Source: JADJQU01 sp035490315 (GTDB lineage Bacteria; Planctomycetota; UBA1135; GCA-002686595). Taken from it: DNA of 64,000 nt. The first letter of the stretch is position 1. Each line of letters opens with the position of its first letter. The position numbers and the translations under genes were made by a program. Where the stretch lies: NCBI GenBank assembly GCA_035490315.1, contig DATHET010000059.1:1-64000 (forward strand), given 5' to 3'. The notes beneath the pieces are model-generated. The model was not told the origin of the DNA and made no database searches. It saw only the letters and a program-made list of their open reading frames with translations. Shown here piece after piece: positions 17,226 through 25,824 of this stretch.

Positions 17226-20200
17226 ATGAAGCTCAGTCCCAGCCGATTCCTGCTGCTCGCGGTTTGCTCGATTGCCGCGGCCGCGCAAGCGACAGCCAGG
17301 CCGCTGATCCAGATCGGAGGGCCGGAGAACACGCAGCTCGCCAAGGCCAAGACCACCTACGAGCAGGGAATAGTTTCGCTGCGGCTCGGGCTGAACAAGC
17401 TGATTCTCGAAAAGCGGCACGGGCTCACGCCGCTGATCATTCCTGCGAAATTCGACCTCGTCGCCGTAAACGAGGACGCCGCGCGCATGGAGCGGGAAGT
17501 GGAAGTCCTCGAGCTCGAAGGCGAGTGGCCGGCTTCGATCGCCAACGACGTCGTCCTGTTGACTTCGCAGCGCACGCTCAAGGCCGCGCTGGAGGACGCG
17601 TACAAGAAGGCCTTCGACGCCGCGTCGAGCAACGGCGATTCCAAGGCGCGCGACATCTATGCCAAGGAATTGACGGCCTTCCGCGCCATCAGCGATCTCG
17701 CGAGCTGGAAGCCGCTCGTCGAAGCCGCCAGCGTGGGCAGCGGCGCCTCCGCCTGGGTGCGCTCGGCTGGCGGGTTGCTCAGCCCGGCTTACGACAAGGC
17801 TCAGGCGCCGCCGCCGGCCTTGCAGGTTCCCGCGTCGGCGATTCCCTGGCATCCGCAGTACAAGCTCGAACTCGTGATCGAGAAGCTGGCCGCTGGCGGG
17901 CCGGTCCTGTTCAAGGTGCTCGATGCTGCAGGTCGCCCGGTCGAGTTCCGCTTGACGCTCGCATCCCTCGACGCCGTCTCTGCGAATCGCTTGTCCGGCA
18001 AGCCCGGCGCCGCGCTGGTGTTCAGCGTGCAGGACGGGCTCGTGAAAATCGAACTCGAAGGACGCACGCTCGACTTGCTCTCGTCCGAGCCCGCCGCGGC
18101 AGGCGCCGGCACTCCCGCGCCGGAGAAGCCCCTGCTCGAAGTCCTGCCCGAAGGCGGCACGCGGATCCGGCTGCATTCGATCGCCTGGCGAGCGCTGCGC
18201 GGAATCAAGCAGGAATCCGTGCTCGCCAACGCGGATCCCGCAAGACCCGTCGACTGCGGGGGCAAGCCGCAGATGGAGCTGCTCACCGTCATCGAGCTGG
18301 CCCGGGCCAAGGCGGACTACGAAGAGGCCCTGCGCCTTTTCTGCTGGGAAGTCGGGACGGCGTTGACGCAGGCGGTGCAGCGCGCGCCCAACGAAGATCC
18401 CCAGGCAGCCAGCGACCGGATGCGCCAGCGCGAGGACGAGGCGCGGCTGCTCGACAAGGAAGGGACCTGGCCGGCTTCGCTGCGCAACGACATCGCGACG
18501 GTTTCGAAATCGCAGGCGATCCGACGGGCCTTGACGGTCGCCTACGCGAAGGCGGGCTCGGAAGCCAACCGCGAGAACCAGGCTTGCCTGCGTCGGAAAA
18601 TGGCTTGCGAGCTCGAGGCCTTCCAGGCTTGCACGGATTTCGCTTCCTATCGATCGATGCTGCCCGCGCTCGTGGCCGAGAAGGGCCGCGACTTCGATCC
18701 GAGCCACCCGATCTGTCCGCTCAAGTTCGCGGGCCTGATTCCAGCTCAGTACAAGATCGAGTTCCTGCTCACCCGCGAGGGAGATGGAGAGGGAGTGCTG
18801 ATCCGCGGGATGGAGCCCTCGAGCGGGCCCTTCGAATACCACGTGTCGAAGTTCGAGCTGGACGCCGCGGTCGGCGGCGGGATCTTCAAGAAGGGCGGCG
18901 CGCGCATCCTCGTCCACGCGCAACCGGGCTACGCGCGGATCGAGATGGAAGGGATGACGCTTTTCCAACGCATCCCCGGCGATGAGCAACCGGAAGCAGC
19001 GCCGAGTGCGGCCGCCAATGCCTGGCTGGAGATCACGCCCGACGCGGGCACGCGCTTGATCGCCAAGTCGATCCAATGGAAGCCACTGGTCGCCGTGCCG
19101 GCGGCGAACGGGGAGACACCCGCGGGGAAGAAGCCCGCTCCCGGAGCCGCGCCATCGAAGCCCGCCAAGGATGCCGGCCCGTCCAAGCCCGCCAAGGACG
19201 CCGGTCCGGTGAAGGACGGCCTGGAGTGGTTGAAGTGCCACCAGTCCAGCAATGGCTCGTGGGACTGCGACGGATTCATGTCGAGCTGCGGTCAGGTCCA
19301 GAAGGGCGCCGTGTGCGATGGCAAGGGTGAAGCCACGCACGACGTCGGGATGACCGGTCTCGCGATCCTCGCCTTCCAGAACGGCGGCTCGAGCTCGACC
19401 GACGGTCCCTACAAGGAGCAGATCGTCAAGGCGACCCAGTGGCTGGTCCAGCGGCAGGACGCAAGCTCCGGCCTGTACGGCGAGAAGCTCGGCAACAGTT
19501 TCATGTACAACCACGCGATCGCCACGCTGGCGGTGTGCGAGGCGCTCGAGAGCGATCCGACGCTGAAGGCCTCGGCGCAGAATGCGATCAATTTCATCGC
19601 GGCGGCGCGCAATCCCGAATGGGCCTGGCGCTACAGCATGCCGCCGACGGGAGCCAACGACACCTCGGTCACCGGATGGTGCGTGTTCGCCATGGCCTCG
19701 GCGCGCGACGGCGGTCTGCTCGTCAACCCGGCATGCTTCGACGGAGCGACGAGGTGGATCGACTCGGTGACCGACCAGGAAACCGGCCGGACCGGTTACG
19801 ACGAGAAGGATTCGCCCTCGGCGCGCGTGCCCGGGAAAAACGACACGTTTCCGACCGACAAGGGCGAGGCGATGACCGCGATCTCGCTGCGCGTGCGCTA
19901 CCTGCTCGACAAGCGCGCCAGCAAGTACCCGCTGGTCAAGAAGCAGCTCGACCTCTTGAGCTCCCATCCTCCGGAGTGGGACGCGACCGGTCTCTACAAC
20001 GACATCTATTATTGGTACTACGGCACCCACGCGATGTCCCAGGCGGGCGGCAAGTCCTGGGAAGCCTGGAAGACGGCGGTGACCAAGGCGCTGACGGAGA
20101 GCCAGCAGAAGACCGGCGATGCCAAGGGCTCGTGGAATCCGGAGGATGCCTGGGCGAAGCACGCCGGAGGACGCGTGTTCATGACCGCGATGGCGGTCCT

Positions 20201-20231
20201 GTGCCTGGAAGAGGCGAAACGCCCGCGCTGA
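17226..20231 (+). CDS. Exported toroid (squalene-cyclase-like) repeat protein with duplicated N-terminal module
   Basis: A 1001-residue protein with a signal peptide (FLLLAVCSIAAAAQATA). Residues 35-330 and 350-625 are two copies of one module: each starts with a helical part (AKTTYEQGIVSL / AKADYEEALRLF), shares EGEWPASIANDV / EGTWPASLRNDI, and ends in a beta-rich part (GGTRIRLHSIAW / AGTRLIAKSIQW). A Lys/Pro/Ala linker with PSKPAKDAG twice leads to the C-terminal toroid domain (GLEWLKCHQSSNGSWD, GMTGLAILAFQNGG, YNHAIATLAVCEAL, SVTGWCVFAMASA), typical of prenyltransferase/squalene-oxidase repeats. The DxDD cyclase motif is not evident, so enzyme activity is doubtful. This toroid family is common in planctomycetes. 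Confidence 0.8.
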   Translation: MKLSPSRFLLLAVCSIAAAAQATARPLIQIGGPENTQLAKAKTTYEQGIVSLRLGLNKLILEKRHGLTPLIIPAKFDLVAVNEDAARMEREVEVLELEGEWPASIANDVVLLTSQRTLKAALEDAYKKAFDAASSNGDSKARDIYAKELTAFRAISDLASWKPLVEAASVGSGASAWVRSAGGLLSPAYDKAQAPPPALQVPASAIPWHPQYKLELVIEKLAAGGPVLFKVLDAAGRPVEFRLTLASLDAVSANRLSGKPGAALVFSVQDGLVKIELEGRTLDLLSSEPAAAGAGTPAPEKPLLEVLPEGGTRIRLHSIAWRALRGIKQESVLANADPARPVDCGGKPQMELLTVIELARAKADYEEALRLFCWEVGTALTQAVQRAPNEDPQAASDRMRQREDEARLLDKEGTWPASLRNDIATVSKSQAIRRALTVAYAKAGSEANRENQACLRRKMACELEAFQACTDFASYRSMLPALVAEKGRDFDPSHPICPLKFAGLIPAQYKIEFLLTREGDGEGVLIRGMEPSSGPFEYHVSKFELDAAVGGGIFKKGGARILVHAQPGYARIEMEGMTLFQRIPGDEQPEAAPSAAANAWLEITPDAGTRLIAKSIQWKPLVAVPAANGETPAGKKPAPGAAPSKPAKDAGPSKPAKDAGPVKDGLEWLKCHQSSNGSWDCDGFMSSCGQVQKGAVCDGKGEATHDVGMTGLAILAFQNGGSSSTDGPYKEQIVKATQWLVQRQDASSGLYGEKLGNSFMYNHAIATLAVCEALESDPTLKASAQNAINFIAAARNPEWAWRYSMPPTGANDTSVTGWCVFAMASARDGGLLVNPACFDGATRWIDSVTDQETGRTGYDEKDSPSARVPGKNDTFPTDKGEAMTAISLRVRYLLDKRASKYPLVKKQLDLLSSHPPEWDATGLYNDIYYWYYGTHAMSQAGGKSWEAWKTAVTKALTESQQKTGDAKGSWNPEDAWAKHAGGRVFMTAMAVLCLEEAKRPR

Positions 20232-20277
20232 GCGGCGCCACTTTCGAGCTCCGATCCCCGCGCTCCCGGCGGGTAAG

Positions 20278-21072
20278 ATGAGCGGAATGTCTGTCGACAG
20301 CGGAAACCTGCGCGTTCGGCTGCTTCCGTCGGCCGTTTCGGGCGACGGAACGATGCAGTACGCGACTTCCTACCTGGTGGGGGACTCGGTGGCGATCGAC
20401 GCGGGCTCGGTCGGACTGCACGGCGGAGTCGAGGCTCAGCGGCGCGTGCGCCACGTGCTGCTGACCCATTCGCACACCGATCACATCGCCAGCCTGCCGA
20501 TCCTGCTCGAGAACACCCTCTCGCAGGACGGGCCGCCGCTGGAGGTCTGGGCGGGCAAGGAAACCCTGGCCTGCCTGGAAGGGGACGTGTTCAACGACCG
20601 GGTCTGGCCGCGGCTCGAGATCTTGAAGCGCAAGGTCGGTCCCGCGATGGTGATGCACGAGCTCGAGAGCGAGCGCGAAGTCGACGTCGGCGGCCTGCGC
20701 GTGCTGCCGATCCGCGTGGACCACACCGTGCCGACCCTGGCCTTCCTCGTGTCGACCGCTCGCGCGAGCGCGGTGATCGCGGGCGACACGGGCCCGACCG
20801 AAAGACTGTGGCAGATCGCCGAGAAAGTCCCGGGTCTCGCCGCCGTGTTCCTCGAAGCCTCGTTTCCCGACGAGCTGCACGAGATCGCGCGTCGTTCCAT
20901 GCACCTCACGCCGCGCAGCTTCGCGCTCGAGCGGGCCAAGCTGAAGCGCGAGCTGGCGTTCGTCGCCGTGCACCTCAAGCCCCGCTTCCGCGAGCAGATC
21001 GTCGCCGAGCTCCAGGCCCTGGCCATCCCCGGCCTCGAGATCGGCGTGCCGGGCAAGGAGTATCGCTGGTGA
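20278..21072 (+). CDS. Class II cyclic-nucleotide phosphodiesterase, metallo-beta-lactamase fold
   Basis: A 264-residue protein. The metal site is VLLTHSHTDHIASLPILLEN at residues 60-79 (His64, His66, Asp68, His69), with further ligands likely in RVDHTVPTLAF and VIAGDTGPTERLW. This set, together with the LEASFPDE segment and an HLKPRF ending, matches bacterial 3',5'-cyclic-nucleotide phosphodiesterases of the class II type, which hydrolyse cAMP. The following gene is an adenylate/guanylate cyclase whose start codon overlaps this stop, which strongly supports the substrate. ATG 20278 and ATG 20287 are both possible starts. Confidence 0.85.
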   Translation: MSGMSVDSGNLRVRLLPSAVSGDGTMQYATSYLVGDSVAIDAGSVGLHGGVEAQRRVRHVLLTHSHTDHIASLPILLENTLSQDGPPLEVWAGKETLACLEGDVFNDRVWPRLEILKRKVGPAMVMHELESEREVDVGGLRVLPIRVDHTVPTLAFLVSTARASAVIAGDTGPTERLWQIAEKVPGLAAVFLEASFPDELHEIARRSMHLTPRSFALERAKLKRELAFVAVHLKPRFREQIVAELQALAIPGLEIGVPGKEYRW

Positions 21073-22751
21073 AGAAGTCCGCGCTGCAAACGCTGACGCT
21101 GCGCTACAAGATCGGCGAGAAGGCCCTCTCGACCAGCGTCGAGCCCGTCGGCGTGACGATCGGGCGCAAGGAGGGCTGCGGCGTGGTCCTACCGAGCAAC
21201 GACGTGTCGCGCCAGCATGCGCTGATCCGCGTCGAGCACGATCGCTGGATCCTGCGCGACTTGAAAAGCTCGAACGGAACGGTGGTCGACGGCGTGACCA
21301 TCAGCGAGCACGAGCTGGCGGACGGCGAGCGCATCCGCATCGGCGGCTTCGAGCTCGTGTGCGAGATCCAGGCGGTGGGCGAGACGTCGATCATCGACTC
21401 GGAGGACGCCGAGGCCGAGGCCTGCCTGGACATGCGCGACTTCAACGCGCTGGTCGACCAGGTGCTCGAGGAAGCGCCGGAGACCAATCTGGTCAGCACC
21501 AACCTGGTCATCCCGAAGTTCCTCGGGAAACGTTCGCCGGCCGCTCGGCCGGTTCCGGCGAAGCAGACCGCGCGGCGCCAGGACGCGCGGCGCGTCTTGA
21601 AGATCCTGCACGGCGCGACCGACGCCTTGATGGAGCACGACCAGCTCGACGCAACGCTGGAGCGGCTGGTCGCGCTGGTCTTCGAGCATCTTCCGGCCGA
21701 GCGCTGCTTCGTGCTGCTGCAGGACGGCGAGAGCGGGCAGCTCGTTCCGCGCATCGAGCGCGCGGCGCCGGGCTCGAAGCTGACCGCGCTGCGCATCAGC
21801 CGCAACATCGTCGACGCGGCCCTGCGCTCGCAGCAGTCGGTGCTCGTGCGCGACACGGCTTCCGACCAGCGCTTCGCTCTGGCCGAGAGCGTGGTCTCGC
21901 TGGGCATCTGCTCGGCGATGTGCGCGCCCCTGTGCCACAAGGGAATCGTCAGCGGCTTGATCTACGTCGACCGCTCGACCAGCGGCGAGACGTTTTCGAC
22001 CACCGAGCTCGGCGTGCTCTCGATCCTGGCCGCGATCTCGGCGGCGGCGGTCGAGCGGGCGCAGATGCGCGCCCACCTCGAGCGCGAGCGCCGCGCGCGC
22101 GAGCGGCTGGCGCGCTACCACGCGCCGAGCGTAATCGAGCGCATCGTGCGCTCGACCGAGCTCGACGACGGCGTGATGGAGACCGAGGAACGCGAGGTCA
22201 CCGTGGTCTTCGCCGACCTCTCGGGCTTCACGCGCATCGCCGAGAACATGCCGCCGCGCGAGGTCACCGCGATGCTCAACCAGCTCTTCGGCTTCATGAC
22301 CGAGGAAGTCTTCCGCGAGGGCGGCACCCTGGACAAGTTCATCGGCGACGCGGTCATGGCCTTCTTCGGCGCGCCCCTGGCCCAGCCCGACCACGCCGCC
22401 TGCGCGGTGCGCGCGGCGCGCGGAATGATGGCCCGCCTCCAGGCTTTCAACGCCTTGCGGCCGGCGGACCAACGCCTGGGCCTGCGCATCGGCATCAACT
22501 CCGGCCCGGTGATCGTCGGCGACGTCGGCGCCCAGCAGCGGCGCGACTACACCGTGATCGGCGACACGGTCAACGTCGCGAGCCGCCTGGAGTCCTCGGT
22601 CGCGCGCGTCGGCCAGATCGTGATCGGCAGCGCCACCCGCGACGCCGTCGACTCGAGCTTCCAATGCGTCCCCCTCGACCCCGTCATCCTCAAGGGCCGC
22701 TCCGTCCAGTTCCAGCCCTACCTCGTCCTCGGCGAACGCGGCCCGCGATGA
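21069..22751 (+). CDS. Adenylate/guanylate cyclase, FHA-GAF-class III cyclase
   Basis: A 560-residue protein from GTG 21069, which overlaps the phosphodiesterase TGA (21070-21072). An FHA domain comes first (TIGRKEGCGVVL, VSRQHALI, LKSSNGTVVDG) and should bind phosphothreonine. A GAF domain follows (ERCFVLLQDGESG, GLIYVDRSTSGETF). The catalytic domain has the metal Asp in VVFADLSGFTRI, the second in FIGDAVMAFFG, the purine-binding Lys in LDKFIGD and YTVIGDTVNVASRLE near the end. It should make cAMP (or cGMP). FHA input points to control by Ser/Thr kinases. There is no membrane helix. With the upstream gene it forms a make-and-break second-messenger unit. Confidence 0.92.
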   Translation: MKKSALQTLTLRYKIGEKALSTSVEPVGVTIGRKEGCGVVLPSNDVSRQHALIRVEHDRWILRDLKSSNGTVVDGVTISEHELADGERIRIGGFELVCEIQAVGETSIIDSEDAEAEACLDMRDFNALVDQVLEEAPETNLVSTNLVIPKFLGKRSPAARPVPAKQTARRQDARRVLKILHGATDALMEHDQLDATLERLVALVFEHLPAERCFVLLQDGESGQLVPRIERAAPGSKLTALRISRNIVDAALRSQQSVLVRDTASDQRFALAESVVSLGICSAMCAPLCHKGIVSGLIYVDRSTSGETFSTTELGVLSILAAISAAAVERAQMRAHLERERRARERLARYHAPSVIERIVRSTELDDGVMETEEREVTVVFADLSGFTRIAENMPPREVTAMLNQLFGFMTEEVFREGGTLDKFIGDAVMAFFGAPLAQPDHAACAVRAARGMMARLQAFNALRPADQRLGLRIGINSGPVIVGDVGAQQRRDYTVIGDTVNVASRLESSVARVGQIVIGSATRDAVDSSFQCVPLDPVILKGRSVQFQPYLVLGERGPR

Positions 22752-22827
22752 CTGGTACCCGGTATTCCACCGCCATTTTTTACATTCGCGCGAATGTAAA
22801 AAATGGCGGTGGAATACCGGGTACCAG
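22752..22827. repeat. Perfect 76-base palindrome between convergent genes (family A)
   Basis: Positions 22752-22789 are the exact reverse complement of 22790-22827, with no unpaired loop. It fills almost the whole gap between the cyclase stop (22751) and the mgtE stop (22830). Its 72-base core (22754-22825) recurs at 57919-57990. It includes T- and A-runs that could serve termination in both directions. Confidence 0.9.
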
Positions 22828-22829
22828 AG

Positions 22830-24092
22830 CTAGGCGGTGACTTTCAAGAGCCAGGTGGCGAGGCCGAGGAGCATGCCCATGCTGACGACGTCGGTCGCGG
22901 TGGTCAGGAAAATCGTCGAGGCGGTGGCGGGATCGGCGCCGAGTCGCTTGAGCGTCAGCGGCACGATCGTTCCGGCGATCCCGCTCGCGACGCAGCTGAA
23001 AGTCATCGCGACCAGCACGATCGTCGACAGGAGCAGGGCGTCGGGCGCGCCCTTCATCGAGGCGTAGAAGTACATGCCCAGCCCGCCGGTGATCCCGACC
23101 AGCGCGCCGTTGAGCAGACCGAGGGCGGCTTCCTTGAGCACCAGCCGGCGGTTGTCGCCGGGCTTGACCTCGCCGAGAGTCATCCCGCGCAGCGTGACCG
23201 CCAGGGCCTGACTGCCGGTGTTGCCCGATTGTCCCGCGAGCACGGGCAGGAAGGCGGCGAGCACCACCACGCGGTCGATCGTGTCCGCGAAACTCGCGAC
23301 CACGCCCGCGGCGAGGAAGGCCGTGAGGATGTTGAGCTGCAGCCAGGGATGGCGGAAGCGCAGACTGCGCCACAGTGGCGTGCGCAGGCGCTCTTCCTTC
23401 TCGACACCGACCATCACGCCGGGCTGGGCGCTGAGCTCGATCGCCTGGGCCTCGAACATGGTCTGGCCCCGGATCAGCCCGACCAGCCGGCCGGACGCGT
23501 CGCACACCGGATAGACCGGGTAATGGCGGTTGAGCGCGCGCTTCATCGCGTCGACCACCGGCTCGTCGACGCGCAGATAGAAGGGGTCGAGCAGCATCAC
23601 CTGCTCGAGCTTCTTGTCGCCCGAGGAGAACAAGAGGTCGCGGAACGTCACCACGCCGAGCAGCTTGCCGGCGGTGTCGACGACGAAGGAGTAGGTGACG
23701 AAGGCGCGCTTGACGAGCTCGCGCAGCTCCTCGGTCGCCTGGGCCACGGTCATCTGCGGCCCGAACACGCCGATCGGAAGCTCCATCAGCGCGCCGATCG
23801 AGCTCTCGGGATAACCCTCTGGCGCCGCCCACTGGCGTCGGTTCTCCGGGCTCGCCGCCGCGAGCAGGCGCTGGCGCCGCGCGGCCGGCAGCTGCTCGAG
23901 CACCGCCCGCGCGAGAGTGGGCACGACGCTCTGCAAGGCCGCGACCGCGACCTCGTCATCCGCCGCGGCGACGGCGGCGACGGCATCGGGCGTGGAGGCA
24001 TCGCTCAGGCGCGCCGCGAGGGCCCGCACGCGCTCCGCGCGCGGATCCGCCGCTGCTCCCGCTCCGTTGCCGGTCTCTGCTTTCTGGTTCAT
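22830..24092 (-). CDS. mgtE: Magnesium transporter MgtE
   Basis: A 420-residue protein with the full MgtE order: a helical N domain (about residues 20-120, with ALQSVVPTLARAVLEQLPAARR), two CBS domains (about 125-250, FVVDTAGKLLGVVTFRDLL and YPVCDASGRLVGLIRG), then five membrane helices (VVVLAAFLPVLAGQSGNTGS, ATDVVSMGMLLGLATWLL). The GQSGNTGSQA segment and the Asp in TTATDVVSMG are conserved pore features. It conducts Mg2+ inward and closes when the CBS/N domains bind Mg2+. ATG 24092 is preferred; the upstream frame to 24182 is not family-like. The length is slightly below the usual 450. Confidence 0.92.
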   Translation of the reverse strand: MNQKAETGNGAGAAADPRAERVRALAARLSDASTPDAVAAVAAADDEVAVAALQSVVPTLARAVLEQLPAARRQRLLAAASPENRRQWAAPEGYPESSIGALMELPIGVFGPQMTVAQATEELRELVKRAFVTYSFVVDTAGKLLGVVTFRDLLFSSGDKKLEQVMLLDPFYLRVDEPVVDAMKRALNRHYPVYPVCDASGRLVGLIRGQTMFEAQAIELSAQPGVMVGVEKEERLRTPLWRSLRFRHPWLQLNILTAFLAAGVVASFADTIDRVVVLAAFLPVLAGQSGNTGSQALAVTLRGMTLGEVKPGDNRRLVLKEAALGLLNGALVGITGGLGMYFYASMKGAPDALLLSTIVLVAMTFSCVASGIAGTIVPLTLKRLGADPATASTIFLTTATDVVSMGMLLGLATWLLKVTA

Positions 24093-24195
24093 GGGACGTG
24101 GGGCGCCGCCAGCAGACGGGGGCGGGATCGTATGCGCGACTGCCTGGAGCCACAACGGGTTCGCAGGCAGCCGGCGCCGCATTCGAACTGGGAAG

Positions 24196-25800
24196 CTACT
24201 CCTCCTGGTTCCACAGAGAGGCCACGAAGCGCAACTTGCCCTGGATCGAGGGCGATTCTTTTCGCATCGGGTTCTCGCTCGAGAAGGGGATGGTTAGCTC
24301 CACGGCGCCGGTCTTCAGCTCCTTGGCGAGCAGGGGCTGTGTCGCGAGACCGTTGTTGTCGCTCTGCCAGTCGTATTGAACCTCCCAATCGCCGCCCTCG
24401 GCCTCGGGCGGGATGAGCTCGATGATCACGGCGTCGTGGAACAGGTAGCCGCCCTCGAAGTGCCGATCCGGCCAGAAGCGACGTTCGACTTCGTAATCGG
24501 GGACGCGCACACCGAGCTTCAAGCTGTAGGCGAGGGTCGGCCGGGCCTTGTCCACCTTCCAGCGCGTGCCGAGGAAGATCGTCGACAAGTAGATCCGACG
24601 CTTGTCCAGCTTTGCGGGATCGACGAGGTCCGCATGGCTGCGGCAAGCCGACGAGTCTTCCTCGGCGACGCGCCGCGTCAGGTACCAGCGCTTCCCACGC
24701 GCCGAGGCGGTGACCTCGAACTGGTAGAGGGCGTTGACCGGCGTGCCCTCCTTCGCGAGCGGTCGCAGCTCGTCGGGCAGCTCGACCTTGTCGATCTCGA
24801 GCCAGATGTCGATGCGCACGTCGCCGAACAGGAATCGGACCAGGTTCTGGTACGAGTCCTCGCCGTTGACGATGCCGAAGAAGCCCGAGTGCGATCGATA
24901 AGCGTAAGCCGTCGCGCAGGGCGCCGAGAATTTGCCCTTCGCGTCCACGCCCCACACCGAGGCGTTCTCGATCTTGACCAGACCGTCGCTGCCGTGGCCC
25001 GCGAAGGTGCGCGACAAGCCCGCGGCGGTTCCGTAATCGTTTCGGTTGGTGCCGACCATGCAGAAGAAGCGCTTCGAGGGAAAGGATTCCTCGGGCAGCC
25101 AGTCGACGCGCTTGGTCTTCTTGAACAAGGCCTTGATGTTCAAGTAATCGGCCATCGTCTCGTGGTTGAAGTTCGACATGTCGTCGAACTTCATCCACTC
25201 GGGCACGTTGATCCCCGCCATCTCGATCCCGTTGTGCGGCGTGGCGTAGGTGAAGACCTTGTCGATCGAGGCGCGAGCTTCCGCGCTGCCCAGCTTCGGG
25301 TTCTGCAGGAAGGCGCGGCAGACCAGGCCGCCCATCGAGTGGGCGACCAGGTAGCAGCGGAATTCCTCGGCGGAAACTGCGTTTTCCAGGTTCGCGACGA
25401 CCAGCTTGCGAACCTTGAGCACGAGCTCGTTCAACTGTTTCGCGAAGTCTTCGATGTTCGGTGTCTTCTTGTCGCCGAGCAGCGCCGAAGCCTGGTCGTA
25501 GTAGCGGAAAATGACGATCGAGCGGCGCTTCAGCGGCTTGTCCCAGTCCGGATCCATGACGTCGACACCGTCCTCGTATACGTCCGAGTACCCGAAGTCG
25601 GACTGCAGACGCACGACCGGCGATTCGAAGATGAACTTGCGCGCCGGCTCGCTCTTGTTGGGCGTCGCGCGGTAGGTCGTCGAGCCCAGGTTGAAGCCGC
25701 AGAAGGGATCGGCGGCCGTGTCGTCCATCTCTCCGCGCGTCATCGCGTAACCGCGGACGTAGATGATCGGGTGGTGGAAACGTGAATCGACTCCGGCCAT
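24196..25800 (-). CDS. Lipase-like alpha/beta hydrolase
   Basis: A 534-residue protein, ATG 25800 behind an AGGGAGA site. It opens with the beta-strand and oxyanion region PIIYVRGYAM. The nucleophile elbow is AHSMGGLV with Ser155, followed by FTYATPHNGIEMAG, as in triacylglycerol lipases and PGAP1-like esterases. No signal peptide or membrane helix is present, so it should act inside the cell or at the inner face. The last 200 residues are a beta-rich extension with no clear family. It follows the large membrane protein by 24 bases on the same strand and is very probably co-transcribed and functionally linked. Confidence 0.8.
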   Translation of the reverse strand: MAGVDSRFHHPIIYVRGYAMTRGEMDDTAADPFCGFNLGSTTYRATPNKSEPARKFIFESPVVRLQSDFGYSDVYEDGVDVMDPDWDKPLKRRSIVIFRYYDQASALLGDKKTPNIEDFAKQLNELVLKVRKLVVANLENAVSAEEFRCYLVAHSMGGLVCRAFLQNPKLGSAEARASIDKVFTYATPHNGIEMAGINVPEWMKFDDMSNFNHETMADYLNIKALFKKTKRVDWLPEESFPSKRFFCMVGTNRNDYGTAAGLSRTFAGHGSDGLVKIENASVWGVDAKGKFSAPCATAYAYRSHSGFFGIVNGEDSYQNLVRFLFGDVRIDIWLEIDKVELPDELRPLAKEGTPVNALYQFEVTASARGKRWYLTRRVAEEDSSACRSHADLVDPAKLDKRRIYLSTIFLGTRWKVDKARPTLAYSLKLGVRVPDYEVERRFWPDRHFEGGYLFHDAVIIELIPPEAEGGDWEVQYDWQSDNNGLATQPLLAKELKTGAVELTIPFSSENPMRKESPSIQGKLRFVASLWNQEE

Positions 25801-25824
25801 GGGGCATCTCCCTAAAAAAGTAGT

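Noticed and set aside
17166..20162. Minus-strand open frame of 998 codons across the toroid gene
   Set aside because: It is the exact opposite of a strong plus-strand gene with a signal peptide, promoter-like site and recognised domains; the frame encodes Arg/Gly/His-rich sequence without a fold. Typical of high-G+C shadow frames.
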